64,000 nt of DNA from Stomoxys calcitrans (GCF_963082655.1 NC_081553.1:157333441-157397440); one strand, 5' to 3'. Numbered from the stretch's first letter, positions 44,100-55,330 are shown. Numbers and translations are program-made. The notes: generated by a model from the letters alone, not told the origin.

Positions 44100-44527
44100 T
44101 GCCATATAAACCGATCTGGGATCTTGACTTCTTGACCCCTAGAGGTCGCAATTATTATCCGATATGCCTGAAATTTTGTACGATGGATCCTCTCATGACC
44201 ATCAACAAACGTGTTTATTATGGTCTGAATCGGTCTATAGCCCGATACAGATCCCATATAAATCGTTCTCTCTATTTTACTTCGTGAGCCCCAATGGGCG
44301 CAATTCTTAAACGAATTGGCTGAAATTTTACACAGGCTTCCAACATATAATTTAATTGTGGTCCGAACCGGACCATATCTTGATATCGTTTTAATAGCAG
44401 AGTAACTCTTTTCTTATATCCTTTTTTGCCTAAGAAGAGATGCCGGGAAAAGAACTCGACAAATGCGATCCATGATGGAGGGTATATAAGATTCGGCCCG
44501 GCCGAACTTAGCACGCTTTTACTTGTT

Positions 44528-44610
44528 TATCCTTTGTTCGCCTAAAAAGAGATACCGGGAGAAGAACTTGACAAATGCGATACAGGGTGGAGGGTATATA
44601 AGATTCGTTA
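44528..44610 (+). mobile_element. Extra right end of a family B element
   Basis: The phrases cgcctaaaaagagataccgg, gaacttgacaaatgcgat and ggtggagggtatataagatt repeat the terminal 85 bp of the preceding element. It is cut short by the fold-back element at 44616. Confidence 0.7.
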
Positions 44611-44615
44611 TATAT

Positions 44616-45210
44616 AGGGTGATTTTTTTGAGGTTAGGATTTTCATGCATTAGTATTTGACAGATCACGTGGGATTTCAGACATGGTGTCAAAGAGAAAG
44701 ATGCTCAGTATGCTTTGACATTTCATCATGAATAGACTTACTAACGAGCAACGCTTGCAAATCATTGAATTTTATTACCAAAATCAGTGTTCGGTTCGAA
44801 ATGTGTTCATTCACCGTAACGTTGCGTCCAACAGCATCTTTGAAAAAATACGGTCCAATGATTCCACCAGCGTACAAACCACACCAAACAGTGCATTTTT
44901 CGGGATGCATGGGCAGTTCTTGAACGGCTTCTGGTTGCTCTTCACTCCAAATGCGGCAATTTTGCTTATTTACGTAGCCATTCAACCAGAAATGAGCCTC
45001 ATCGCTGAACGGTGAATGAACACATTTCGAACCGAACTCTGATTTTGGTAATAAAATTCAATGATTTGCAAGCGTTGCTCGTTAGTAAGTCTATTCATGA
45101 TGAAATGTCAAAGCATACTGAGCATCTTTCTCTTTGACACCATGTCTGAAATCCCACGTGATCTGTCAAATACTAATGCATGAAAATCCTAACCTCAAAA
45201 AAATCACCCT
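44616..45210. mobile_element. Fold-back Tc1/mariner-like element with 201-bp arms
   Basis: 44616-44816 and 45010-45210 are long inverted repeats that look near perfect by eye. The ends are agggtgatttttttgaggtt and its complement. Each arm encodes a transposase N terminus (MNRLTNEQRLQIIEFYYQNQ). The 193-bp centre reads on the minus strand as the middle of a Tc1/mariner transposase (SDEAHFWLNGYVNKQNCRIW, then TVWCGLYAGGIIGPYFF). No complete transposase is present. Confidence 0.85.
44689..44985 (-). pseudogene. Tc1/mariner transposase, middle fragment
   Basis: The minus-strand frame gives NGYVNKQNCRIWSEEQPEAV, ELPMHPEKCTVWCG and GGIIGPYFFKDAVGRNVT. The SDEAHF just upstream carries the first catalytic Asp. 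The second and third catalytic regions are absent. Beyond VNEH the frame runs into the left arm backwards and is meaningless. Confidence 0.75.
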
Positions 45211-45676
45211 TTAGAAGATTTATTGCGAAAACGACTCTATGATATAAATACCACAATACCCGCGCTCGAAAACCATGTCTACTAGCTGTTCCTTCCCCCA
45301 ATGCATGTGTTTTGTGTAATGGCAGATTTTTTTTGTCTACGCAATTACACTGCTCTCATGGCATACACATGATTCTGTGCGTCTTACCGTAAGTCGTATT
45401 GAAGGCTTCGAACGCTATACAACGGCAAGGGCACTGGCTGTTGCTCCGGCCGGGCTCTGCCGAATTTTGTAAAATGTGGAACTGATTATTAATAAAAGAA
45501 GGAGAAACAGAAACAATGCAAATTGTTATTACTTTTTACTAAACCCGGATCGTATTGGTGTTGCCATATGGTAACGCAAAGGTTCACGCAGCTTCATAAC
45601 TGTAAAATTGCAAAGGTTTGTCGTTATTGTGAAAAATTGCATTTCCTGAAAGATGAGAAGTGCGTTATTCTAACAA
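45211..45676. other. Dispersed repeat F and spacer
   Basis: About 45296-45470 is the plus-strand partner of 26700-26885 (cccaatgcatgtgttttgtg, cttcgaacgctatacaacgg, ggctgttgctccg). No gene is supported in the rest. Confidence 0.45.
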
Positions 45677-45883
45677 GTGGGATTCTTGTTTCAACCGTTG
45701 AGTGAAGCGGACGTTTTGTTAGTTCACTCTGCAAGAATTTTCATGTAACTCGTTATAGGTCATAATCTTTGGAAGAAAATATTAAGTCACTCAAAGATAG
45801 CTACGTTATAGGTGTAAGGCGGTAGATGATCTGCATCTGTTTCCAGTGGAGCAGCAGATCTAGAGCCCGGGAGTAGGATAAGA

Positions 45884-46858
45884 ATGAACCCCAAAGACCC
45901 AACAGCTGCGGTAGTGGTATCAGGGCGTAACATGTTGTCTGCTACTAAAACCTCGAGGGGTGGAGCGGCTGTTCCAGGCTTCACTAGTCGACAGACGACA
46001 GGTCAACAGGGGCTTAAGGACAAGACCGAACCTATTCTTTCTTCGCATGTCTATAATTTGCCTAGGCCATCGACCGTCCCCGCCAAACCAACACTCTCTT
46101 TAAGAGGTTAGAATAATAAAAGACGCATCGCTCTCAGGTTTATTGATAGGCTTGGTGGGAATGATCTTAAGACACTCTCTGATAGAGAGAGAGATTCCCT
46201 AAATTGGGCTCGGGAAGTCGCTGCACAGGCTACCCCAAAGCCTACACGTTTAGATTCGGAAACCGCACCGCAGTCAGCCAAAAGGCTACGGTCACCTGGA
46301 AGGCATCCCATGCCTAAAAGAACAAGGGCGAACAGTAGTAAGATGGATCCAAGAACCTTTGCTAATGTCGCTAGGGACAGTTTGGTGATGACAGTTGTCG
46401 ACAAGGGAGAAGAACAGGGTTGCATACCTAGCAATATTTGGAGTGAAATAGTCAATGGACTGTCATCAGTATACTCCGATATCCTTGCGGAATTTCCTGG
46501 GTCTTCTCTGGTTTATGACGATGCAGGCTTATATCGAGGCCGATACAGACTAATTGCCTTCGGCGATCAACGCTCAATTGAAATTTATCGTTGTGCGCTT
46601 AAAAAGGTTGGTGAGATATGGCCAGGTGCAGCACTAGATTTAGTCAAGAAGGAAGATATTCCTTTTCGACCAATGGCGCATGCTTGGATACCAAGGATTC
46701 CCTCAGATTCTGAATCGATACTTAGAAGACTAAGGGAATGTAATCTCAATCTTTCAACCTCCGACTGGAAGATTGGTAGATTGGATGAGGCTGATGGTGA
46801 CCGGAGGCATGCAGTATTCGTACTAAACTCCGGCTGTCGCAGACCTCAACATGTCTGA
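45884..46858 (+). pseudogene. LINE B ORF1, first part (DUF4780-like)
   Basis: From ATG 45884 (MNPKDPTAAVVV) the frame holds one stop at 46109-46111. It then continues through a basic region (KRLRSPGRHPMPKRTRA) to a DUF4780-like domain: DAGLYRGRYRLIAFGDQRS, EDIPFRPMAHAWIP, ILRRLRECNLNLSTSDWKI. DUF4780-type ORF1 proteins are RNA-binding Gag-like proteins of fly LINEs. The frame is lost near 46840, and the remainder follows in another frame. Confidence 0.75.
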
Positions 46859-47276
46859 AGGTGTTGTATCCTACGGATTCAACAAGATGAAACTGAAGGT
46901 CTATAGAAGCGGTGTGGTTGGGGAATCAATGGCCGACCCAGCAGTTTTTGCTGAACACTTGCGTGCGAAACTTTCGACCTCATCGCTTAAGTCTGGCGGA
47001 TTGCAGGAGACTGAAAATACTCCCGCCACAATCGAGACAGGAGGGGATGGCATCGAAATGGGACCCGACAAGGCCTGTGTGGGTGGGTCACAAAGTTGGA
47101 CTGGGCTCAAGATGTGCGCCTGCGGGGAACCACTGAACTCAAAAGTACTTCGACAACAGCAGCTAGTGAAGCATCTAAGGATTAATCGTCGACACCACAA
47201 GGGTCCAATGTACTTAGGAAGAGTGGTTCTACAACTTTCTCAACTGCCCCTGGATGGGTACGGAAGCTCATCATGA
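46851..47276 (+). pseudogene. LINE B ORF1, second part
   Basis: After a frameshift the domain goes on as EGVVSYGFNKMKLKVYRSG. Then comes a low-complexity C-terminal region with KVLRQQQLVKHLRINRRHHK. The join with the upstream frame needs one indel between about 46830 and 46855. Confidence 0.6.
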
Positions 47277-47366
47277 CAAGATCTAAAGAATTTTTTGAGG
47301 ATGAAGTCGTCGTGGAATCAGAAGACGAGGCTAACACAACAGTGGTGGATGTCCTGAATCCTGACT

Positions 47367-47573
47367 ATGGCCTGGTTTCTACAAATAAATCTTCACCATT
47401 ATAAGGACGCTTTGGCGGCACAAAAGTTCCTCCTGATGGCAGGGGGATTTCACGTGATTCTTATCCAGGAACTATGCGTGTGTGGAGGAATGGTTCGTGG
47501 ACTAAAAATTCCGGAATTAAAACTACTCAATGGTACGGGAAATGGAAGACACAGAGCCTGTATTCTTGCATAG
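47367..47573 (+). pseudogene. LINE B ORF2 endonuclease start
   Basis: ATG 47367 starts MAWFLQINLHHYKDALAAQK, then HVILIQELCVCGGMVRGLKI and RACIL, the first blocks of the APE-type endonuclease of these LINEs. It ends at a stop, and later blocks are missing. The last 20 codons belong to the first duplication unit. Confidence 0.7.
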
Positions 47574-48760
47574 AGTAGTCTAAATGTTTTTCTTCTTCCG
47601 TCGCTGAGCACTGAAGATTTAGTAGTAGCCAGCCTTGAAATGGATAAGTGTCATTACTGGCTGGCTTCTCTATATATGGCACACGATTCATATATACATA
47701 GATGTATGATACGCATTTCCTGGGAAATTCTCCAAAGGACAACGTGGGACCAGAAGAGGTTGTCACTGGTATGCATTCCTCGGAGACTATTAGGGGAATT
47801 GTGTCTGACCCGAAAATCCTTTGGGCGATAAAAAGTTTCAACTCCATTAAGTCGCCAGGCCCTGATGATGTATCATCGGTTGAATTACAAGCTATGTGTG
47901 TGTGGTTCGCTCTTCTTATACTACCGTAAGAAAGTTTATTAATAACTTATTTTCTCAAAAATGCATTACGGCAGGCTTGGGATCTGCGATTCTAAAAATA
48001 TGGGTCAGCAGAGGAACTCCTCAAGGAGGTGTACGGTCTCCACTACTTTGGATTATAGCCATTAACAACATATTATTGTCTCTGGAAGAAAAAGGCGTAA
48101 AAGTGGTGGCGCATGCTGATGACATGGCAATTGCGGTTAGGGGATAGTTTCCAGTACTCTAAGAGATATACTTCAGGAAGCTGTACGTGCAACAGCAAAC
48201 TAGGCTACCGAAAGTGGTCTAGGTATAAATCAGTGCAAGACGGAAGTAGTTCTTGCATCACAGCCGCACTTAGGACGACACCATCTGATGCACTGAATTT
48301 AATGGAACATCTTATGCCTCTGGACATTGTGCATACCCAAATTGCACATACCACTGCCGTGAGGTTGAGGGCACTTTCTCATTGGTCATGTGGCGGCTAC
48401 GGACACTGTGTTTTCCTTGATACAATATCCGATGTTCCTGAGCCGCTTTCTGATAAAAATTACTGTACCACTATTCCTGGTAGAACCGATTGGAACTACG
48501 ATATCCCTGGTAACAGAAATTACATAGACTTCTATACGGATGGTTCCAAACTGAACGATCAGGTGGGCTTTGGGGTGTACTCTAAAGATCTTGAACTGGT
48601 CATATCGAAAAGGTTTCCCGACCACTGCAGTGTGTATCAAGCAGAGATCCTTGCAATTATGGAATTGGTGGATTGGCTAAGATATAATGTCATTACGACT
48701 ATTGGCATAAATATCTTCTCAGACAGCAAGGCAGCCAATAAATCTCTGGAGAACGTGTTT
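47511..48760 (+). repeat. Tandem duplication inside LINE B, unit 1
   Basis: The 1,250-bp unit starts ccggaattaaaactactcaa and ends gagaacgtgttt. It contains an RT motif segment (RGTPQGGVRSPLLWIIAINN, then AHADDMAIAVRG, at about 48010-48147) and an RNase H segment (48113-48760; FYTDGSKLNDQVGFGVYSKD). The RT upstream of these motifs is missing. Confidence 0.92.
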
Positions 48761-50006
48761 CCGGAATTAAAACTACTCAATGGTACGGGAAATGGAAGAC
48801 ACAGAGCCTGTATTCTTGCATAGAGTAGTCTAAATGTTTTTCTTCTTCCGTCGCTGAGCACTGAAGATTTAGTAGTAGCCAGCCTTGAAATGGATAAGTG
48901 TCATTACTGGCTGGCTTCTCTATATATGGCACACGATTCATATATAGATGTATGATACGCATTTCCTGGGAAATTCTCCAACGGACAACGTGGGACCAGA
49001 AGAGGTTGTCACTGGTATGCATTCCTCGGAGACTATTAGGGGAATTGTGTCTGACCCGAAAATCCTTTGAGCGATAAAAAGTTTCGACTCCATTAAGTCG
49101 CCAGGCCCTGATGATGTATCATCGGTTGAATTACAAGCTATGTGTGTGTGGTTCGCTCTTCTTATACTACCGTAAGAAAGTTTATTAATAACTTATTTTC
49201 TCAAAAATGCATTACGGCAGGCTTGGGATCTGCGGTTCTAAAAATATGGGTCAGCAGATGAACTCCTCAAGGAGGTGTACGGTCTCCACTACTTTGGATT
49301 ATAGCCATTAACAACATATTATTGTCTCTGGAAGAAAAAGGCGTAAAAGTGGTGGCGCATGCTGATGACATGGCAATTGCGGTTAGGGGATAGTTTCCAG
49401 TACTCTAAGAGATATACTTCAGGAAGCTGCACGTGCAACAGCAAACTAGGCTACCGAAAGTGGTCTAGGTATAAATCAGTGCAAGACGGAAGTAGTTCTT
49501 GCATCACAGCCGCACTTAGGACGACACCATCTGATGCACTGAATTTAATGGAACATCTTATGCCTCTGGACATTGTGCATACCCAAATTGCACATACCAC
49601 TGCCGTGAGGTTGAGGGCACTTTCTCATTGGTCATGTGGCGGCTACGGACACTGTGTTTTCCTTGATACAATATCCGATGTTCCTGAGCCGCTTTCTGAT
49701 AAAAATTACTGTACCACTATTCCTGGTAGAACCGATTGGAACTACGATATCCCTGGTAACAGAAATTACATAGACTTCTATACGGATGGTTCCAAACTGA
49801 ACGATCAGGTGGGCTTTGGGGTGTACTCTAAAGATCTTGAACTGGTCATATCGAAAAGGTTTCCCGACCACTGCAGTGTGTATCAAGCAGAGATCCTTGC
49901 AATTATGGAATTGGTGGATTGGCTAAGATATAATGTCATTACGACTATTGGCATAAATATCTTCTCAGACAGCAAGGCAGCCAATAAATCTCTGGAGAAC
50001 GTGTTT
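48761..50006 (+). repeat. Tandem duplication inside LINE B, unit 2
   Basis: The 1,246-bp unit follows unit 1 directly. By eye it has about six base changes and one 4-bp gap relative to unit 1. One change makes a stop in the RT motif (R*TPQGG at about 49258). The RNase H frame (49359-50060) is kept and reads on into the C-terminal region. Confidence 0.92.
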
Positions 50007-50049
50007 CTGGACAAAAAAACCCACCCCCGACGGTCGCAGATTTTTCAAC

Positions 50050-50481
50050 GTGATGGCTGAGCAGTTCAAAAGTCATCTGTTCTGTGTGCAGGGCCACAGA
50101 GATATCCCAGGGAATTGTAAAGCGGGCGAGCTTGCGAGACTTGAAGCTACCCTACACATTCCAGGGATACTGGAATCTGTGGGTATGCCTCTAGCAACAT
50201 GTAAGCTAAGTTTTCTGGACCATGCCCGGAGGACAAAGAATGATAGATGGTCACTAAGAGGGGGCTGTGAGCATTCCAGAACTATGTGGCCTAATGTAGA
50301 CTTGAGGAGGTCTGCCGCTTTGCTGTCATTGGCAAGAACTGACGTCTCAGTCATTGTGTACGTCATGACAGGTCACTGTCTAATCGGAAAACATGCTGAC
50401 AGACTGAAGGTTGCCAGCAACGACTCAGAAGCTCTGGGGACATTGAAGAAGAAGAGACTACAGAACACCTTCTGTTGGTAG
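50050..50481 (+). pseudogene. LINE B ORF2 C-terminal region
   Basis: This 143-codon frame starts in the end of RNase H (HLFCVQGHRDIPGNCKAGEL). It continues into the C-terminal tail (DVSVIVYVMTGHCLIGKHAD). A frame change separates it from the RNase H frame. The 3' UTR and CCTAACC tail follow to 50700. Confidence 0.7.
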
Positions 50482-50759
50482 TCTCGCACTAGCAGTCGGA
50501 AGGAGTTCCACTTTAGGTTCTCATTTCTTTGAGAACCTGTCTGATTTAGCCGATGTGAACATTCGCAAGTTATTGGACTTTTTAAAGCGATCTGTATGGT
50601 TCAACGGTAGGAACTAGAAGGCATATTACTTCTTCTGTTCCTTTGGTATCACAATGGACGAAACGTCTAAGTGAGACTGCCACTTAAACCTAACCTAACA
50701 GAAAATCAGCTGGAAATGGGACACAGTAATTTTTTGCTAAAACACCAAACATTTTTATA

Positions 50760-51176
50760 ATCTTATTTCATTTTTTAATGCCACGTTCGTACCCAGATTG
50801 GCATAAACATGTCCCATTGAGATGGTTTGGCGGCCCTTGAGGTATTTGGTCCCTATATTGTCATAATTTTGGTTGTATGACTGTTAAGGCGTTTTGGGGT
50901 TAAGCTCCTCTGAAACCTGAATCCATATTTTAGAGTTAGGTTTGTACTCTATCTCTAAAACCATCGATATTTGGTGCCATTTTGTGATGATTGGGGGTTT
51001 TAGAGGTTGAGATGATCGCCAAGTCCTTGACAATTGAAGCCATATTCCAAATCAGATTCGCAAGACCTTCCGTTTGAGACACCATATAGCCATGATCTCG
51101 CCTTTCTTCGCAAAATTTCAAGAAAATTGCCTAAGTCTTTGTTGAGTCTATATAGACATGCAACAAAAATACATTG
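50760..51176 (-). mobile_element. Helitron fragment, minus strand
   Basis: It shows the internal Helitron phrases in reverse (ggtatttggtccctatattg, gggcggccctt-like words, ttgagtctatatagacatgc). It lacks both ends. Confidence 0.5.
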
Positions 51177-52206
51177 TTTTTATACCCACCACCGAAGGAT
51201 GGGGGTATATTCATTTTGTCATTCCGTTTGCAACACATCGAAATATTCAATTCCAACCCTATAAAGTATATATATTCTTGATCAGCGTAAAAATCTAAGA
51301 CGATCTAGACATGTCCGTCCGTCTGTCTGTTGAAATCACGCTACAGTCTTTTAAAATAGAGATATTGAGCTGAAATTTTGCAGAGATTCTTTGTTTGTCC
51401 ATAAGCAGGTTAAGTTCGTATATCGGACTATATCTTAATATAGCCCCCATATAGACCGATCGGCCGATTTAGGTTCTTAGTCCCATAATAAGCCACATTT
51501 ATTATCCGATCTTGCTGAAATTTGGGACAGTGAGTTGTGTTAGGCCCTTCGACATCCTTCCTCAATTTGGCTCAGATCGGTCCAGATTTGGATATAGCTG
51601 TCATATAGACCGATCCTCCGTTTTAGGGTCTAAGGCCCATAAAAGCCACATTTATTATCCGATCTTGCTGAAATTTGGGACAGTGAGTTGTGTAAGGCCC
51701 TTCGACATCTTTTTTTCAATTTGGGCCAGATCGGTTCTGCAATATCGCACAGATCGGTTCAGATTTGGATATAGCTGCCATGTAGACCGATATCTAGGTT
51801 TTAGCTGAAATTTGAGACAGTGAGTTTGGTTAGGCTCTTCGAAGTCCTTCTTCAATTTTGCCCAGATCGGTCCAGATTTGAATATAGCTGCCTTTTAGAC
51901 CGATATCGCGATTTAAGGTCTTGGCCCCATAAAAGGCGCATTTATAATCCGATTTCACTGAAATTTGACACAGTGACTTATGTTGGGCTTTTCGACATCC
52001 GTGTCGTATATGGTTCAGATCGGTTTATTTTTAGATATAGCTAGTGTACTTTTAGTATTTGGTCCAAATCGGATCATATTTTGATATAACTGATATGGGA
52101 CATAAGGTATGAAATTTTCGCCGAATTTTGATGAAAGGTGGTTTACATATATTCCCGAGGTGGTGGGTATCCAAAGTTCGGCCCGGCCGAACTTAACACC
52201 TTTTTA
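51177..52206 (+). mobile_element. DINE-like element, family A, most complete copy
   Basis: The start tttttatacccaccaccgaa leads to ccgtccgtctgtctg (51312). Repeats with gccacatttattatccgatc, gggacagtgagttgtgttag and ccagatttggatatagctg follow. The right end is ttcggcccggccgaacttaa plus cacctttttagttg. Family A and family B share both end types. Confidence 0.75.
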
Positions 52207-52349
52207 GTTGTTTTTTTATATAATAATGATGTGAGCCGACCACATAATACAAAATTCTTCATCCTCTGCCTTAATTTTTTAATCAGTTCCCCAACTTTTT
52301 CGTTCAGTGAGTACAAGGCACTTAACTAGTTACTTTGACTGAGCAGAAT

Positions 52350-53476
52350 TAATTTTCATTTCCGGCCAAGGGGTTTGTAAAGACGATTTTGTTGCACATA
52401 TTACGGCCAAACGGCTGAATGGATTTTAATGAAATTATTGGTGAGAGTGGGAGAGTTGACTGGTATGTGCGAGAGAATGAGTATACTACAAGAAGCCACT
52501 ATTGCGATGCGGGTGTGCGGTGGTGTATTGCGTGTGGCCTCATTTAGTATTCTTCGCCATGTATGTCACTCTGTAGCTGAAGTCGTGGCTATGGACAAAA
52601 GAGTTTGCGGTTTTATATATTGGCAACGGTTAAATACAACTTTGGCAACGCACTTATTTGAACATTAAAGTAAAAATTAAAAGGAGTCAAAGTAACGAAT
52701 TGTGTGGCAACACTATGCACTTAATGAATGAAATAGTTGGCGGAGAGTTAAAATATGTGAAGGAAAAAATTTTGGGTATTTTTGCGTACATTATGTGTTG
52801 GGTCCCATATGTTTTAAGGTAAATAAGGTAAAAAATCAATTTCTTTTTGTGTGTTTCTACGATCGTATAGACTTAGATGTACTTGCAAAATTCAGGCAGT
52901 ATAAAATCCGCATGTGATGAAAGTAGGGCACTTTATATTTCAATATCAAAAAGGGTTTTTTTAAGGAATGCCCTACCACTGAACAATCCGGCATGTAGCG
53001 GGATCTAGTTTTATGGGGTTGGGAATGGAAGGTGGAACGAGTCTGACATAAAAATATGACATCAAGTGTTTGGGGGTCATCCTTTTTTACTTAAATCACC
53101 TATCATGACAATGAGGGTTTAAGAAGTAAAGTACAAACCTTAATTTGATATATGGAGTCAACTTTCAGAGAGTTTTACCCCCAAAGTCACAATCGGACAT
53201 ATAGCCTTACTATGATAATGTAAGGCTCCAATTTAAGGCATTTTAGAATAGAGTAGGATTTTGACACCGACTTTTAGGGCCAACAATCTCAAAGGGCTTC
53301 AAACCTGCTCGAAAGGGCATATTGCTGATATAATAAAATCTAGGTCTGTCTTGGGTGTATCTTAGCTTCAAATATACTCCACATTGTTGGCATACAAAAC
53401 TTGCCAACACCTTTCGGTTAGATGCAGTGCGAATTTAAAGATTTAAGATTGTGCAGCCGCGCGGGCAGTTAGCTAA
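52350..53476 (+). mobile_element. Helitron-like copy, plus strand
   Basis: The right end gcagccgcgcgggcagttag|CTAA followed by T fits the Helitron 3' end. The left end is not resolved. The region starts with ccaaggggtttgtaaagacg, shared with 39440. Confidence 0.5.
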
Positions 53477-53479
53477 TTT

Positions 53480-53905
53480 TTTTTTTATTTAATTTATGCC
53501 CCATATTGTTATTATCAGATTATATGTCCATTTGGTGGTAAATGAAGGAGGGAAACATGACTTAATATATTGTAGCTATTTCAGGTGCTTTCCATACTTA
53601 CAGTGGCCCGAACCAACTTTTACCCTACTGTCATATACCTTTCATTTGAATATCATATTGTCATTATTGGGCTACATGTCAACTTAGATATAAGACGGAC
53701 TTTCAGACACTTGTTAAATGTTTGAATGTAATGTTCGTACACTACTCCAAAAACCCTTTCATTTAGACCTAGACTTTGTTAAATCAGCAATATATCCTTT
53801 CGAGCAGGTTTAGAGGCCCTTGAGATTGGTGGCCCAAAATGTCGATGTCAAACTCCCACTCTATTCTAAAATGCCTCGAATTTGAGCCCCAGAAAGATGT
53901 GCAGT
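53480..53905 (-). mobile_element. Helitron-like fragment, inverted to the previous one
   Basis: 53760-53890 is the inverted partner of 53225-53360. Shared words include cctttcgagcaggttt, ggcccaaaatgtcgatgtca and ctattctaaaatgcctcgaa, with complements on the other arm. Confidence 0.6.
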
Positions 53906-53972
53906 TCATCCCCAGCCATTATATAAAGGTGGTGCTTCCGATTTAGAGAGTTATAATGTCAATGAAACAGTC

Positions 53973-54422
53973 ATGGCAACCGAATCAAGGGAAGAGGTCA
54001 GCGCAATGACACCAGCAGTTGGCGAGGGCTTTACTAAGCTCACAAGAAGGCGGAGAGAGCAATCCGGGATACGAAGAAGGAGATTGAGACGTATGCAGGG
54101 GCAGCGCAATCGGTCGAAAGTGCAGGATGCTGGTAGGGATAGAACTGAAATTCCAATGACTTCCACGGAAACTGGAAAGATAATCAAATCTCCCAAAGAG
54201 TATAACACTGCTAAAACGCTGAAAAATGTAAAATTCTCTATTAAGATCAAGCCAGCGCTTCCTCAATGGAGACTCCAGATAGATGCGCGCAGGGCCCCTG
54301 AGTTTTCATGGGGGAGGATGGTCACTGAAAAATGTAAGGAGCCGCCCTCTTACGCCAGAGTGGCAAGGAAGCTCAAAAGAGACGAGCCAATATCGGCAGT
54401 CCATCCAGTAGGATTCCACTAA
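53973..54422 (+). pseudogene. LINE A ORF1, N-terminal part
   Basis: This frame has 149 codons: MATESREEVSAMTPAVGEGF, a very basic stretch (TRRRREQSGIRRRRLRRMQG), then KEPPSYARVARKLKRDEPIS. It ends at a stop after HPVGFH, while homologous sequence goes on in other frames. It is probably a nucleic-acid-binding Gag-like protein in the live element. The minus-strand remnants at 38283-38576 and 26419-26528 match it. Confidence 0.65.
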
Positions 54423-54849
54423 ATTATCGGTCGCAAGTGGTAAATCTGGTTAAGAAGCGGATTTTGGAACATGTGTAGAACTCTGAAAAGGGTCACCCAT
54501 GCAAATTATGAGCTTCGAGTATAGACGAGACATCTTGATGCTGCGCTTAACGTCAGTGGAATGTATTGATATTGTCAAAAAGCTCGTTGGAAATATCCAC
54601 ACTCCCTGGGAGGGCGCAAAGTTCGATGGAAATTCACAAAGGCGACGGTCTTCATCAAGGGATTGGACAGCAATTTCGCAACGGATACCATGGTTAGATT
54701 AGGAACGCAAATCCAAAAAATGGGGTGCCTTCTACGGAAAGATGAAGGAGGAAGGAACCCTCCATGTGGTTGGCATTGACTAAGTCTCCGTGACAAGATT
54801 GGGTATAACTGGAGGCAGGACATTCTGCGGGACCAACTTTTTCAAGATG

Positions 54850-55200
54850 GGGAAGATTGGGATGGGCAAATATCCTCATATTGATAGATCAGACAGTGCA
54901 GTGATAGGAGACTCAAAACTGCTTAACGAACAGGGGCCGACAACAAGCCCATCACGGAGTCTCTTTATATTGGGAAGACCAGGATAGGCAAAGATTCTAA
55001 TATTATAACATCAGGCAGTGCAGGCACAGGAAAGTCAAAAAGCCTCACGAACATGGGGCCGACAATAGAACCATCACAACTTTCTCAAGATTCGGGGGAC
55101 TAGAATATGCAAAGATACTAACATTTAACCATCAGGTAGTGCAGTGACGGAAAACTCAATGAAGCCTAACGAACAGGGAGCCGACGATGAGACCATCGCC
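54850..55200 (+). repeat. ~121-bp tandem repeats in LINE A
   Basis: The word cagtgca or its variant starts at 54894, 55016 and 55137, steps of 122 and 121 bp. The same array, in reverse, is at 37891-38250 with steps near 115 bp. Confidence 0.7.
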
Positions 55201-55330
55201 CACTCGCAAGAACTCCATCTAATGGAGGACCAATGATTGAGGTCATCCAGATAAACCTCCACCGGAGCGAGACGAGAAAATCAGCAAGGCGAGGAGTCAT
55301 AGTCTAAAGATATCTAAAGAGTTTATTCAA

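Larger units (their letters stand above)
41814..44527 (+). mobile_element. Two head-to-tail DINE-like elements, family B, with 153-bp repeats
   Basis: The first copy starts at 41815 (ttattccctacaccgtagga). The second starts at about 42873 (tttttataccctccaccata). Both have a GTCY tract, then tandem units carrying gatatagctgccatataaac, cttgacttcttgagcc, gcaattcttatccgattt and caacaactgtgccaagtatg. The units repeat every 153 bp. The right end has cggcccggccgaacttagca followed by cttttacttgtt. There is no coding; the open stretches are repeat translations. Confidence 0.8.
45677..50700 (+). mobile_element. LINE B, near full-length but broken
   Basis: This RNase H-bearing non-LTR retrotransposon runs from a leader that matches the end of the nested minus-strand copy (ttcttgtttcaaccgttgag) to a CCTAACCTAAC tail. 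Order: ORF1 (45884-47276), endonuclease start (47367), part of RT, RNase H and C-terminal region. A 1.25-kb segment is duplicated in tandem (47511-50006). Large parts of endonuclease and RT are missing, and stops occur, so it cannot move by itself. Confidence 0.85.
53940..55330 (+). mobile_element. LINE A 5' part (ORF1 and endonuclease start)
   Basis: The segment begins with ORF1 (ATG 53973), then a broken ORF1 body with VECIDIVKKLVGNIHTPW (54556-54610). About three ~121-bp repeats follow (54850-55200). It ends with the beginning of ORF2 endonuclease (IEVIQINLHRSETRKSARRG, from about 55230). The rest of ORF2 is absent. Confidence 0.7.

Noticed and set aside
43000..44300. A CRISPR-like look of regular repeats
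   Set aside because: Units of 153 bp repeat as a whole with no unique spacers, in a eukaryotic intron. This is a DINE-like tandem array, not a CRISPR array.
48637..49886. Minus-strand frames that occur twice with identical sequence
   Set aside because: They are antisense shadows of the duplicated RNase H region.
45884..50481. LINE B as an active element
   Set aside because: Stops, a frameshift in ORF1 and missing endonuclease and RT blocks make autonomous movement impossible, despite clean-looking RNase H frames.
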